This document shows, one piece after another, positions 1 through 5,130 of a stretch of DNA of 5,184 bases. Below the pieces are notes generated by a model that worked only from the letters and a program-made list of their open reading frames with translations, searched no databases and was not told where the DNA came from. The first letter of the stretch is position 1; each line of letters opens with the position of its first letter. The position numbers and the translations under genes are program-made. The stretch is from CAYYBZ01 sp964470285 [NCBI: uncultured Oligoflexia bacterium] (GTDB lineage Bacteria; Bdellovibrionota_G; CAYYBZ01). The stretch spans positions 1 through 5,184 of the forward strand of contig CAYYBZ010000179.1 of the NCBI GenBank assembly GCA_964470285.1. Direction: 5' to 3'.

Positions 1-48
1 GGGTGCCAGAAATGTGTAAAAATAGGGGAAATTGCAAGTTTTCAATAA

Positions 49-474
49 TTGCTTTTCACTATACATAAAAACCAGAAGGTTTTTATGGCCGATCTGAAAC
101 TTGTTTACAAGGCTCCAACATTGGACAAGGCCGAGGCGGAACTTGAGAATCTTTCCTCAAAATGGGGCGATCAATATCCCCTGGTTATAAAGTTCTGGAA
201 AAACAACTGGCCACTTTTATCAACCTACTTCAAGTATCCGCAGGAAATCAGAAAAATGATTTATACGACCAACGCGGTCGAACAACTGCACAGGCAGTTC
301 AGGAAGGTGACGAAAAACCGGGGTCTGTTTTCTACCGATGAATCACTTTTAAAAATACTTTTTCTTGCTTCAAGGGATATACAGAAAAAATGGACCAGAT
401 CAGTACATAATTGGTCCTTTACTATTTCTCAACTGGCAATTATATTCGATGGCAGAATAAAACTGGACCTATGA
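49..474 (+). pseudogene. IS256-family (mutator-type) transposase, C-terminal remnant
   Basis: This is the last ~140 residues of a DDE transposase of the IS256/mutator family, whose complete members are about 400 residues. The family-typical stretch YTTNAVEQLHRQFRK (about residues 72-86) carries the glutamate that serves as the third catalytic acid. KWGDQYPLVIKFWKNNW before it and LASRDIQKKWT after it are also characteristic. The two catalytic aspartates and the N-terminal DNA-binding part are absent. The open frame begins at a TTG just after an in-frame TAA (46-48). Convincing family similarity begins only near the KNQKVFMADLK residues, at about position 67, so the apparent start is an artefact of truncation. 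No ribosome binding site precedes it. It cannot encode an active transposase. It lies at the window edge and is the only plus-strand coding trace, consistent with an inserted and then decayed element. Confidence 0.9.
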
Positions 475-480
475 ACCATG

Positions 481-512
481 TTCATTTACACAAAAGATTT
501 TACAGTCTCTCC
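481..512 (+). repeat. Probable right terminal inverted repeat of the IS256-like element
   Basis: Six bases after the transposase stop comes a stretch containing TTTACACAAAAGATTTTACAG and ending in TCTCTCC. Read inward from the outside it has a GAGACTGTAAAAT...TGTGTAAAT pattern, which resembles IS256-family terminal repeats and sits at the expected distance from the stop. The exact outer boundary and a target-site duplication cannot be defined, because the left end is missing or degraded. Confidence 0.5.
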
Positions 513-646
513 GTTTATTTTTAAAACTTTTTATTTCTATTCCTCTGACGTTCTACTCTCCCGCTTAAGCTGAACCTTGGATACCATTCATTTATGGATT
601 TCATTATCAACGGTTACACTGCTGACAACCATGCAAGAAGTTTTGT
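513..646. other. Intergenic stretch with no recognised feature
   Basis: AT-rich sequence between the insertion-sequence end and the terminator-like hairpin of the next gene. I see no open frame with coding character on either strand, no RNA gene and no clear repeat. A 21-codon plus-strand frame starting at the ATG near 594 has no ribosome binding site and is considered chance. Confidence 0.5.
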
Positions 647-670
647 AAAAAAGCCCTAACATCGGGTTTT
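647..670 (-). terminator. Weak rho-independent terminator candidate after the 367-residue gene
   Basis: On the minus strand, 13 nt past the stop codon, AAAACCC pairs with GGG-c-TTTT across a short loop, with one bulged base, and the second arm runs into six T residues (652-647). The stem is short and bulged, so termination would be modest. The same palindrome could also act on plus-strand transcripts coming from the insertion-sequence relic. Confidence 0.45.
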
Positions 671-683
671 AGACGGCTGCTTC

Positions 684-1787
684 TTAAGTTCTGTTTTTCA
701 GATAATCGAGCAGTATTGAGCCGTCGGGGAACTGCTTGAGCCTGGAAAGTATTAAGGCGTAATATTCGGGATCTAATCTGAGTATTTTTTTCAACACTTT
801 CGAGGTCATGTCCGATGTGTCGATATGTATGAGATCAGTCAGAATCCTCGCCGCATTGTAACCACGGGCTTCGGCCGGGTCAAGATCGTCCAGATGAAGA
901 ATTATTTCTACCGCTCTTTTCATGTCATTTTTTGCGAATGCACCGAACAGGTAGCTTCTGGCAGAAGACCATGATGGATTTGCAAAGCAGGCGCTGTCGA
1001 GGATTTCAACAACAGTTGGATCCGGAAGAAACTGAACAAGTGATGCGGCATCAGTTGCCGCTTCTTTTTCCGCCTCAGATGCCGCAAGCATCGATCCATT
1101 GGGCATCTTCGCCGATTCCTCGGCCTTTTCCTTTATCCATGCCTTGATGAACTCCCAGATCTCTTCGGACGCCATAGTCTCGATTCCTATATCCAGAAAG
1201 GCAATATTGCCAAGCGCGAAAGGAGCTCTTCTTACCTGAACACCGGTCTCTGTGTTGCCCCAAATATCCTTGACGCTTACCTCGTCGCTTACGGCATATA
1301 TGGTTCCTTTGTTTATGAACTGCGGTATTACATTGAAATTTCTTCCCCAAAGAAGGACTTTGCCGCCGACCTTCAGATGATCCATCTTAACGGTAACAGG
1401 TGCCCTCATGTCCCGGGCATATATCGAGAGATCACCGGCTACTTTAGTATCTCTGATGCTTATCTCGGCTGCGCCGTTCGAAGATACCACAAGGATGTTC
1501 AGATCTCCTTTGCCTTCGCAATCCTTGATCATAAGTTTCGGATGATCGGGATTTGATCTGACCACTGCGCCGGGTTCAAAGTGCAACTCCATTTGAGTGT
1601 TGCCGCCTCCGTCCCGGAGTAATTTACCGTCTGCGAAGACAGTCGGTTTTTCATATCCCTTGATTGTATCTATCCTGTCCGCCAAAGTCTGTTTGGACTC
1701 ATTTAGTTCTGACGTGAATGCATAAGAAGAACAGATAAGGAATACGACAAGAGATACTAAAGGCGTAAGATTTAAATATGCTTTCAT
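684..1787 (-). CDS. Exported protein of unknown function, 367 residues
   Basis: I do not recognise the family. Residues 1-23 form a clear Sec signal peptide: a lysine near the start, a hydrophobic core LTPLVSLVVFLICSS, and a likely cleavage after SYA. There is no lipobox at that site, so a periplasmic or secreted product is expected. Residues ~60-180 are rich in alternating hydrophobic residues with recurring short strands (LNILVV, AEISI, GDLSIYA, VTVKM, GGKVLLWG), suggesting a beta-sheet or beta-helix-like domain. A polar alanine/glutamate linker lies at ~217-248. Residues ~255-365 look all-helical, with repeated leucine-rich helices like a HEAT/TPR-type array. The mature part has only two cysteines, C90 and C267. 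The start is supported by AGAAGG seven bases upstream of the ATG. It appears to be a single-gene unit with its own hairpin terminator downstream. The next intact gene upstream, at 2686-2913, is about 900 bp away. Confidence 0.85.
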   Translation of the reverse strand: MKAYLNLTPLVSLVVFLICSSYAFTSELNESKQTLADRIDTIKGYEKPTVFADGKLLRDGGGNTQMELHFEPGAVVRSNPDHPKLMIKDCEGKGDLNILVVSSNGAAEISIRDTKVAGDLSIYARDMRAPVTVKMDHLKVGGKVLLWGRNFNVIPQFINKGTIYAVSDEVSVKDIWGNTETGVQVRRAPFALGNIAFLDIGIETMASEEIWEFIKAWIKEKAEESAKMPNGSMLAASEAEKEAATDAASLVQFLPDPTVVEILDSACFANPSWSSARSYLFGAFAKNDMKRAVEIILHLDDLDPAEARGYNAARILTDLIHIDTSDMTSKVLKKILRLDPEYYALILSRLKQFPDGSILLDYLKNRT

Positions 1788-1806
1788 ATTACTACCTTCT
1801 TTCTTT

Positions 1807-1834
1807 GATATAACTTAAGTCGTTCCTAATGCAA
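1807..1834 (-). promoter_or_regulatory. Possible sigma-70-like promoter for the exported protein gene
   Basis: On the minus strand, TTGCAT (1834-1829) and TATATC (1812-1807) are separated by 16 bases and end about 19 bases before the start codon of the 367-residue gene. The match to consensus is partial (3/6 and 4/6), so this is a weak suggestion based on position and sequence only. Confidence 0.25.
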
Positions 1835-1969
1835 CGTTGTTAAAATTAAGTTAGCCGTACGTAAATTTTCAACAAAAAGCATAAAAGATATGGTAAGCCC
1901 GTATTCCTTTATTGTTCCTGATTTAAGCTGCGATCCGTATGTCCAGGCAGTGTCGCTCGCAGCGATCAT
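1826..1969 (-). pseudogene. 47-codon open frame, possibly the tail of the adjacent broken gene
   Basis: An ATG at 1969-1967 opens a 47-residue frame beginning MIAASDTAWTYGSQLKSG and ending at TAG (1828-1826). It lies in the same reading frame as the 3' half of the broken gene at 1976-2307 and is separated from it only by TAA-AGA-GAA. It may therefore be a further piece of the same ancestral protein, cut by another stop, rather than an independent gene. No good Shine-Dalgarno sequence precedes the ATG. I recognise no family. The composition looks protein-like, but the length is too short to be sure. Confidence 0.3.
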
Positions 1970-1975
1970 TTCTCT

Positions 1976-2307
1976 TTAGCCTAGAGGCAAAGGGTTACTT
2001 TTGTGAACCTGCTTTATGACCTTTATCTTTTTGTAAACTCCTCCAGATTTTGAATTTAGAATCTCAACCATACTTCCTTTGCCCAGATAAGTTCCGGGTA
2101 CCCCATTAAACCGTTCTCATCGCATACGGTTAGATAGTTTCAGATATAGTCGTTTTCGGGCTGTTCATCTCCTGAATACCAGACAACTCTTCCGTTTGAG
2201 TCTGACTCTTCCGAATTTGCTGATCCGAAAAGCAGACAAACGGTGGATAAAATCAAAGCTGCGATAACAGGAATGCGAATAAAAAAGTTGTTTAAGGATG
2301 ATTTTAT
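1976..2307 (-). pseudogene. Broken gene for a small exported protein (about 110 codons)
   Basis: Reading the minus strand from 2307 gives a near-perfect signal peptide (KSSLNNFFIRIPVIAALILS, then TVCLLFGSANS) and a mature part continuing RVVWYSGDEQPENDYI. Three lesions interrupt it. The initiator position is ATA (2307-2305) instead of ATG. Codon 56 is TGA (2142-2140). A net one-base loss near 2107-2104 then shifts the frame. Beyond that the shifted frame continues as GVPGTYLGKGSMVEILNSKS and on through KKIKVIKQVHKSNPLPLG to TAA (1978-1976). Both halves have protein-like composition and join at a plausible point (…DENGL / GVPGTY…). I do not recognise the family. It is not obviously related to the neighbouring 367-residue exported protein. 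Several lesions together suggest genuine decay rather than a single sequencing error. Confidence 0.6.
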
Positions 2308-2480
2308 TGTACTCGTATAGCGAATTTATGAATGTTCTCTGTTAAGCTGGTGTTAGGGAAAAAATAAATAACGTTTAAAAACGGCTCTGGAGCATGTTTA
2401 AATGGGATTTAAAAAAGGTAAATTGAGCTTTCTATAAATGAAGGGAATTCTATTTGAAACGAATACCTTTATTCCATTTT
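2308..2480. other. AT-rich intergenic stretch, nothing convincing
   Basis: Between the broken gene and the hairpin block I find no coding frame that I trust. A 33-codon plus-strand frame from the ATG at 2439 runs into the hairpin block and ends at the TAG near 2538. It has no recognisable protein and no clear ribosome binding site. A small palindrome CGTTT-aa-AAACG lies near 2372-2383. Confidence 0.4.
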
Positions 2481-2670
2481 GGCAAGGGGCGCGACTCGCA
2501 ACCCCTAAAAGTAAATCTCCTAAGGGCTTACGTCCTTAGGCATAGTCGGCTTTAAGTCTTCGACTGTCTGAAAGCTTACCCGCCCCAAGCTCAAGTCCCT
2601 AGGTATTTCCGAAAAAATTAACAGCCGCTAGGACCGCGTTGAGGGGCGGTGAAGAGCAAAGGCTCTCCCC
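2481..2670. ncRNA. Dense hairpin block: candidate structured RNA or mobile-element end
   Basis: Within 190 bp there are five separate stems. Stem 1 is AGGGG/CCCCT (2485-2489 with 2502-2506), enclosing GCG/CGC. Stem 2 is CCTAAGG/CCTTAGG (2519-2525 with 2534-2540), a perfect 7-bp stem. Stem 3 is AGTCG/CGACT (2544-2548 with 2561-2565). Stem 4 is a long-range CCGCCCC/GGGGCGG (2580-2586 with 2643-2649), enclosing GTCC-c-TAG/CTAGGAC (2595-2602 with 2628-2634). Stem 5 is AGAGC/GCTCT (2653-2657 with 2662-2666) with an AAAG loop. Such a nested, multi-branched arrangement in a gene-free region is typical of a structured RNA or of the palindromic ends of IS200/IS605-type or REP-like elements. I cannot match it to a known RNA family and cannot fix the strand. 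It begins 15 nt downstream of the stop of the 75-residue gene, so it could alternatively be a complex 3' region of that operon. Confidence 0.45.
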
Positions 2671-2685
2671 AATGTTTTGCGATGT

Positions 2686-2913
2686 CTAGGCTCTTGAACG
2701 CAGCCAGATGTCTAAGAACGTTGCGGCACCCTTTGCTATCGGTGTTGAAGTAGTAGGAAAAAACCCCAGAATAAATCCTAAAATCAAGGCTACAGACTTT
2801 GATTTAAACGGGTTCGCTATGATTAAAGGAACGAGTTCAAGCGTACCTAATGATTTGCGCAAACGATCTCTTGCTTCGTCGACCTCTCTTGCGGCAGTTA
2901 TTTTTGAATACAT
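2686..2913 (-). CDS. Small membrane protein, third gene of the DUF883-YqjE operon (75 residues)
   Basis: Unrecognised by family. Residues 1-22 are charged and helical (EVDEARDRLRK). Residues ~41-53 form a hydrophobic stretch, VALILGFILGFFP. A second moderately hydrophobic part at ~58-70 ends in LRSRA, so the product is probably a single-span or hairpin inner-membrane protein. The start is backed by AGAGGT nine bases before the ATG and lies 13 nt after the YqjE-like stop, so the gene is almost certainly co-transcribed with the two genes before it. By position it corresponds to YqjK, which follows yqjD-yqjE in enterobacteria, but I see no sequence resemblance strong enough to claim that name. 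The opposite-strand frame covering it is a shadow. Confidence 0.75.
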   Translation of the reverse strand: MYSKITAAREVDEARDRLRKSLGTLELVPLIIANPFKSKSVALILGFILGFFPTTSTPIAKGAATFLDIWLRSRA

Positions 2914-2926
2914 AAAGTTTTTACCT

Positions 2927-3205
2927 CTAGAGTTTAATTTTTTTAAATCCGATCCAAGTCAATAAGATTGCAAGCAAGAGTGAAACAATGCCTGCGACAA
3001 GCGCGGCTGCAAGTTGCCCGATTATTCCATTGAGGAAGATGTATATCACCGCTAGAAAAAATCCTGCCGCGCCGGCCAGCAAAAGAGAAGCCGTTAAAAG
3101 CAGAAATAAGGCGAGGATGAAATGCGTAAGATTCAATTTTAAAAGCCTGATCTCGCATTTAACGAGTTCTATTACCGACAGTATGAATTCGGTTAGTTCG
3201 GACAT
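2927..3205 (-). CDS. YqjE-like / phage-holin-superfamily III membrane protein (92 residues)
   Basis: Length, topology and neighbours match the YqjE / putative Holin-X family (Pfam Phage_holin_3_6), whose molecular role is not settled. Residues 1-24 form a short amphipathic helix with acidic and basic residues (MSELTEFILSVIELVKCEIR). Two long hydrophobic segments follow, at about 28-58 and 63-86, and the protein ends in the basic tail GFKKIKL. It is expected in the inner membrane. The start codon lies only 2 nt after the stop of the DUF883 gene. The TAAGG immediately before the ATG overlaps that stop codon, so translation is probably coupled. Despite the holin label there is no endolysin or other phage gene nearby, so a lysis role is unlikely here. 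Confidence 0.85.
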   Translation of the reverse strand: MSELTEFILSVIELVKCEIRLLKLNLTHFILALFLLLTASLLLAGAAGFFLAVIYIFLNGIIGQLAAALVAGIVSLLLAILLTWIGFKKIKL

Positions 3206-3207
3206 CC

Positions 3208-3489
3208 TTACTTGCCGCCGTTTCGCCCGTTAACGGAATTCATGATTTTTCCGACTACAAATCCGGTTCCCAGCGCTATGAAGATACTTGCGATAGGATG
3301 CTTTTCGATACCGTTTTTGCAGCTCTCGACGGCTTTCACGCCACTGCCTTTGACGGAATCAAATGTCGAACCTGCCGCCGCTTTTCCCTTACCAAGAGCC
3401 GTCTCAAACAGCTTGTTGACATCCTTCCTTAGACTGCCGAAATCGGCTTTTATGTTGTCCAACTCTTTCTGAAATGTTTCAGTTGCCAT
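3208..3489 (-). CDS. DUF883 family protein, YqjD/ElaB-like (93 residues)
   Basis: The architecture is that of the DUF883 family. Residues 1-32 form a charged amphipathic helix (FQKELDNIKADFGSLRKDVN). A Gly/Ala/Lys-rich middle (33-60) follows. The hallmark C-terminal block begins HPIASIFIALGTGFVVGKIM (64-83), a transmembrane anchor with glycine spacing, followed by a basic, Gly-rich tail. In E. coli, YqjD, ElaB and YgaM are C-tail-anchored inner-membrane proteins that associate with ribosomes in stationary phase. That function is family knowledge and is not shown here. The start is supported by GAGGT seven bases upstream of the ATG. It is the first gene of a tight operon with the YqjE-like and 75-residue genes. 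It follows a ~205-nt leader containing a strong hairpin. Confidence 0.88.
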   Translation of the reverse strand: MATETFQKELDNIKADFGSLRKDVNKLFETALGKGKAAAGSTFDSVKGSGVKAVESCKNGIEKHPIASIFIALGTGFVVGKIMNSVNGRNGGK

Positions 3490-3627
3490 TGTTAGTACCT
3501 CATCATTACATAACTAATGTTAAAATTGAAAATGCCGGATTCCATCCGCTTATTCTCTGCACGATCTACCTTTGGATCTTAGGTTTCCCGGCTATGCTCG
3601 ATTCGTTTTTTCCCTTAATTTAACCCG

Positions 3628-3651
3628 AGGGTACCGCAAACACGGTACCCT
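3628..3651 (-). terminator. Perfect 9-bp hairpin between the two envelope operons
   Basis: AGGGTACCG (3628-3636) pairs perfectly with CGGTACCCT (3643-3651) across a six-base loop. On the minus strand it lies about 43 nt after the stop of the 49-residue gene and some 140 nt before the DUF883 start. It is therefore well placed to end the OmpA transcript. No T-run follows on the minus strand, so it may instead protect an RNA 3' end, attenuate read-through into the next operon, or bind a protein. Confidence 0.5.
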
Positions 3652-3694
3652 GTTGCTTATTTCTAAGGCATCGAATCGTTAAAGTTGCCTTCCT

Positions 3695-3844
3695 TCAAAC
3701 CACTTTGCGGCCCTGTATTATCCGCACCAAGAGGACGACCACGGCGATTACGAGGAGAACATGGATGAATCCTCCCATCGTGTAGGATGTCGTCAATCCC
3801 AGCAGCCAAAGAACAAGAAAAATTACCGCAATCGTCCACAGCAT
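3695..3844 (-). CDS. lmo0937-like small hydrophobic membrane protein (49 residues)
   Basis: This short gene reads MLWTIAVIFLVLWLLGLTTS, then YTMGGFIHVLLVIAVVVLLV, and ends RIIQGRKVV. It has two hydrophobic segments (about 2-18 and 25-42) joined by a short YTMGG turn, and a basic C-terminus. This is the signature of the lmo0937/DUF5670 family of ~50-residue membrane proteins, whose function is unknown. A strong GGGAG lies six bases before the ATG, and the start is only 12 nt after the OmpA stop codon, so it belongs to that operon. Family members often occur next to stress- and envelope-related genes, as here. The opposite-strand frame over this region is a shadow. Confidence 0.88.
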   Translation of the reverse strand: MLWTIAVIFLVLWLLGLTTSYTMGGFIHVLLVIAVVVLLVRIIQGRKVV

Positions 3845-3856
3845 ATCCTTCTCCCT

Positions 3857-4768
3857 TTATCGGTTAGATGCATCCGAATCGCGCTCTATGACTATTTCGA
3901 CGCGTCTGTTGTTGGCTCTACCCTCGGCGCTCGCATTATCGGCTATTGGATAATCTTGGCCAAGCCCATTGGTCGCAATGAGATTGGGTTTATAGCCCTT
4001 TTTCATTAAAAAGTTGCGTACCGTTTCTGCACGCTTCTGTGAAAGATCGAGGTTGTAGCTTTCGCTTCCCTGCGAGTCCGTGTGTCCCTCAATGGTTAGG
4101 TTTCGGTCAGGGTTTACGAGCAGGACATCGGCCAGCTGGTTGAGCCGGACCCTACCCTGAGGGAGCAAACTCGACTGGTTTGATGCGAAAAGTACGCTTC
4201 CGGTCAGCGTAATGATCATACCGCGGGGTTCCTCGTTTACTTGGGCCAGCTTGGCTAGCTCCGCCTTTGCGTCAAACGCCTGTTTCTCTGCTGCGTTGCG
4301 CGCCTCTTGTTCTGCGTAAAGTTTCGCCGCAGCTATTTCGCCGGTGCGTTTAGAATCCGCCAGGTCGCTTCGCGTTTGCCTCAATTCTTGCGTTTTTCTT
4401 TTAACGATCTTGCCTTGCGTCGCCTGATAATCGTCCCTCGATTGAGCCTGGGTTCTTTTCTCGTTTAGGATGGAAGCGGTAGCTTCGGCCATCTCTGACT
4501 TGCGCTGGGCGACATACGCAAGGTCTTTTGTACGGTAAGAATCAGAGGTGTTTTTAAAGGATTTCTCTGCTTTTGCTAGGGCTTGGTTCGCCACATGCAA
4601 TTCCGCCGGTGCTATCTCGGCGGCAATCCCCGTGCTTGCGCGCCGGTATGCCTCGCGGGCATCGACTAGTTCATTCGGAGCTTTAGCCGCGCACGCGCCG
4701 GCAAGGCCGGCAAAAATGGTTAAAATCATAAGTTTTTTTAATAGCTTATTGGTCTTCTTAGTTTTCAT
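3857..4768 (-). CDS. OmpA-family peptidoglycan-binding lipoprotein with DUF4398 N-terminus (303 residues)
   Basis: This probably anchors the outer membrane to peptidoglycan. Residues 1-25 are a lysine-rich lipoprotein signal peptide ending in the lipobox LAGAC, with C26 as the lipidated residue. The -3 position is Ala rather than the commoner Leu. Residues ~30-115 match DUF4398 (ELVDAREAYRRA…APAELHVANQALAKAE). Residues ~120-178 are a charged, alanine-rich coiled coil. Residues ~183-296 are a complete OmpA C-terminal domain. It includes VLFASNQSSLLPQG, the IEGHTDSQG motif with the conserved Asp231 expected to bind diaminopimelate, the NLDLSQKRAETV helix, and NNRRVEIVI with the conserved arginines 288-289. 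An ideal AAGGAG six bases before the ATG indicates strong translation. It starts 32 nt after the DUF4398 gene and is followed 12 nt later by the lmo0937-like gene. No truncation is visible. Confidence 0.95.
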   Translation of the reverse strand: MKTKKTNKLLKKLMILTIFAGLAGACAAKAPNELVDAREAYRRASTGIAAEIAPAELHVANQALAKAEKSFKNTSDSYRTKDLAYVAQRKSEMAEATASILNEKRTQAQSRDDYQATQGKIVKRKTQELRQTRSDLADSKRTGEIAAAKLYAEQEARNAAEKQAFDAKAELAKLAQVNEEPRGMIITLTGSVLFASNQSSLLPQGRVRLNQLADVLLVNPDRNLTIEGHTDSQGSESYNLDLSQKRAETVRNFLMKKGYKPNLIATNGLGQDYPIADNASAEGRANNRRVEIVIERDSDASNR

Positions 4769-4800
4769 TAAATACTCCTTTTAATTGAATGGTTGTTCTC

Positions 4801-5130
4801 TTACTTTGAATACGTATTTTCTTCCTTGAGTTTTCGCACGCTCTCGATTGCCTTCTGGGCCTTCATCTTTTCGGCATCCTCGCGCGCTATCTTGACTGCC
4901 AGTTCGGCGTCGGCTTCGGCGCGCATCAGCATCGAGTCGGCCCTTTCTTTCTCTCCGTTTTTGGAAAGCCGCTTGGCGAGTTCCAGATGCTCCTTGGCCA
5001 GTTGCAGATGAAGCGAAGCTTGCGGCACCTTTGCCGCTCCTGCTTCCTCGGCGGCGCAATCCGTCTCCGCTTTCTGCATATAGAGCCATTCATACATAGT
5101 TTCCACAACTTGGTAGGAGTTGCAATGCAT
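4801..5130 (-). CDS. DUF4398 domain protein, start uncertain (up to 109 residues)
   Basis: The body is a textbook DUF4398 helical protein: AAEEAGAAKVPQASLHLQLA (26-45), then LAKRLSKNGEKERADSMLMR and AEADAELAVKIARE, ending in a lysine/glutamate-rich coiled coil. Family members usually begin with a lipoprotein signal peptide. Here the residues before the domain (MHCNSYQVVETMYEWLYMQK) contain no such signal. Upstream in-frame extension is blocked by a TGA just before the first ATG. Possible starts are M1 (5130), M12 (5097) and M18 (5079). None has a good Shine-Dalgarno sequence, though M12 has a weak GGA. It may thus be a cytoplasmic variant or a gene whose 5' end was lost or shifted. It precedes the OmpA-DUF4398 gene by 32 nt, and its domain is shared with that gene's N-terminal half, which suggests a common role at the envelope. 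Its function is not known. Confidence 0.78.
   Translation of the reverse strand: MHCNSYQVVETMYEWLYMQKAETDCAAEEAGAAKVPQASLHLQLAKEHLELAKRLSKNGEKERADSMLMRAEADAELAVKIAREDAEKMKAQKAIESVRKLKEENTYSK

Noticed and set aside
594-659. 21-codon plus-strand frame after the insertion-sequence relic
   Set aside because: It is too short, has no ribosome binding site, and ends inside the terminator-like hairpin.
932-1147. Plus-strand 71-codon frame inside the exported protein gene
   Set aside because: It is the reverse of a well-supported gene with signal peptide and ribosome binding site. Its composition is unlike a real protein and no start signal is seen.
2927-3205. Phage lysis cassette suggested by the holin-family label
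   Set aside because: No endolysin, spanin or phage structural gene is nearby, and pairing with DUF883 fits the chromosomal yqjDE arrangement.
2708-3472. Several plus-strand frames opposite the small membrane protein genes
   Set aside because: They are antisense shadows of the DUF883, YqjE-like and 75-residue genes, which have family signatures, tight operon spacing and, for the first and third, clear ribosome binding sites.
3541-3620. Possible cyclic-di-GMP riboswitch upstream of the DUF883 operon
   Set aside because: A GGGAAACC-like stretch is present on the minus strand, but the conserved GCAAAGC-type loops and paired helices of that riboswitch are missing.
3761-4009. Plus-strand 82-codon frame across the OmpA/lmo0937 junction
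   Set aside because: It is antisense to two recognised genes, with no ribosome binding site or family resemblance.
4781-5108. Alternative minus-strand frames overlapping the DUF4398 gene
   Set aside because: Their arginine- and serine-rich translations are out-of-frame readings. The DUF4398 frame has clear family motifs.
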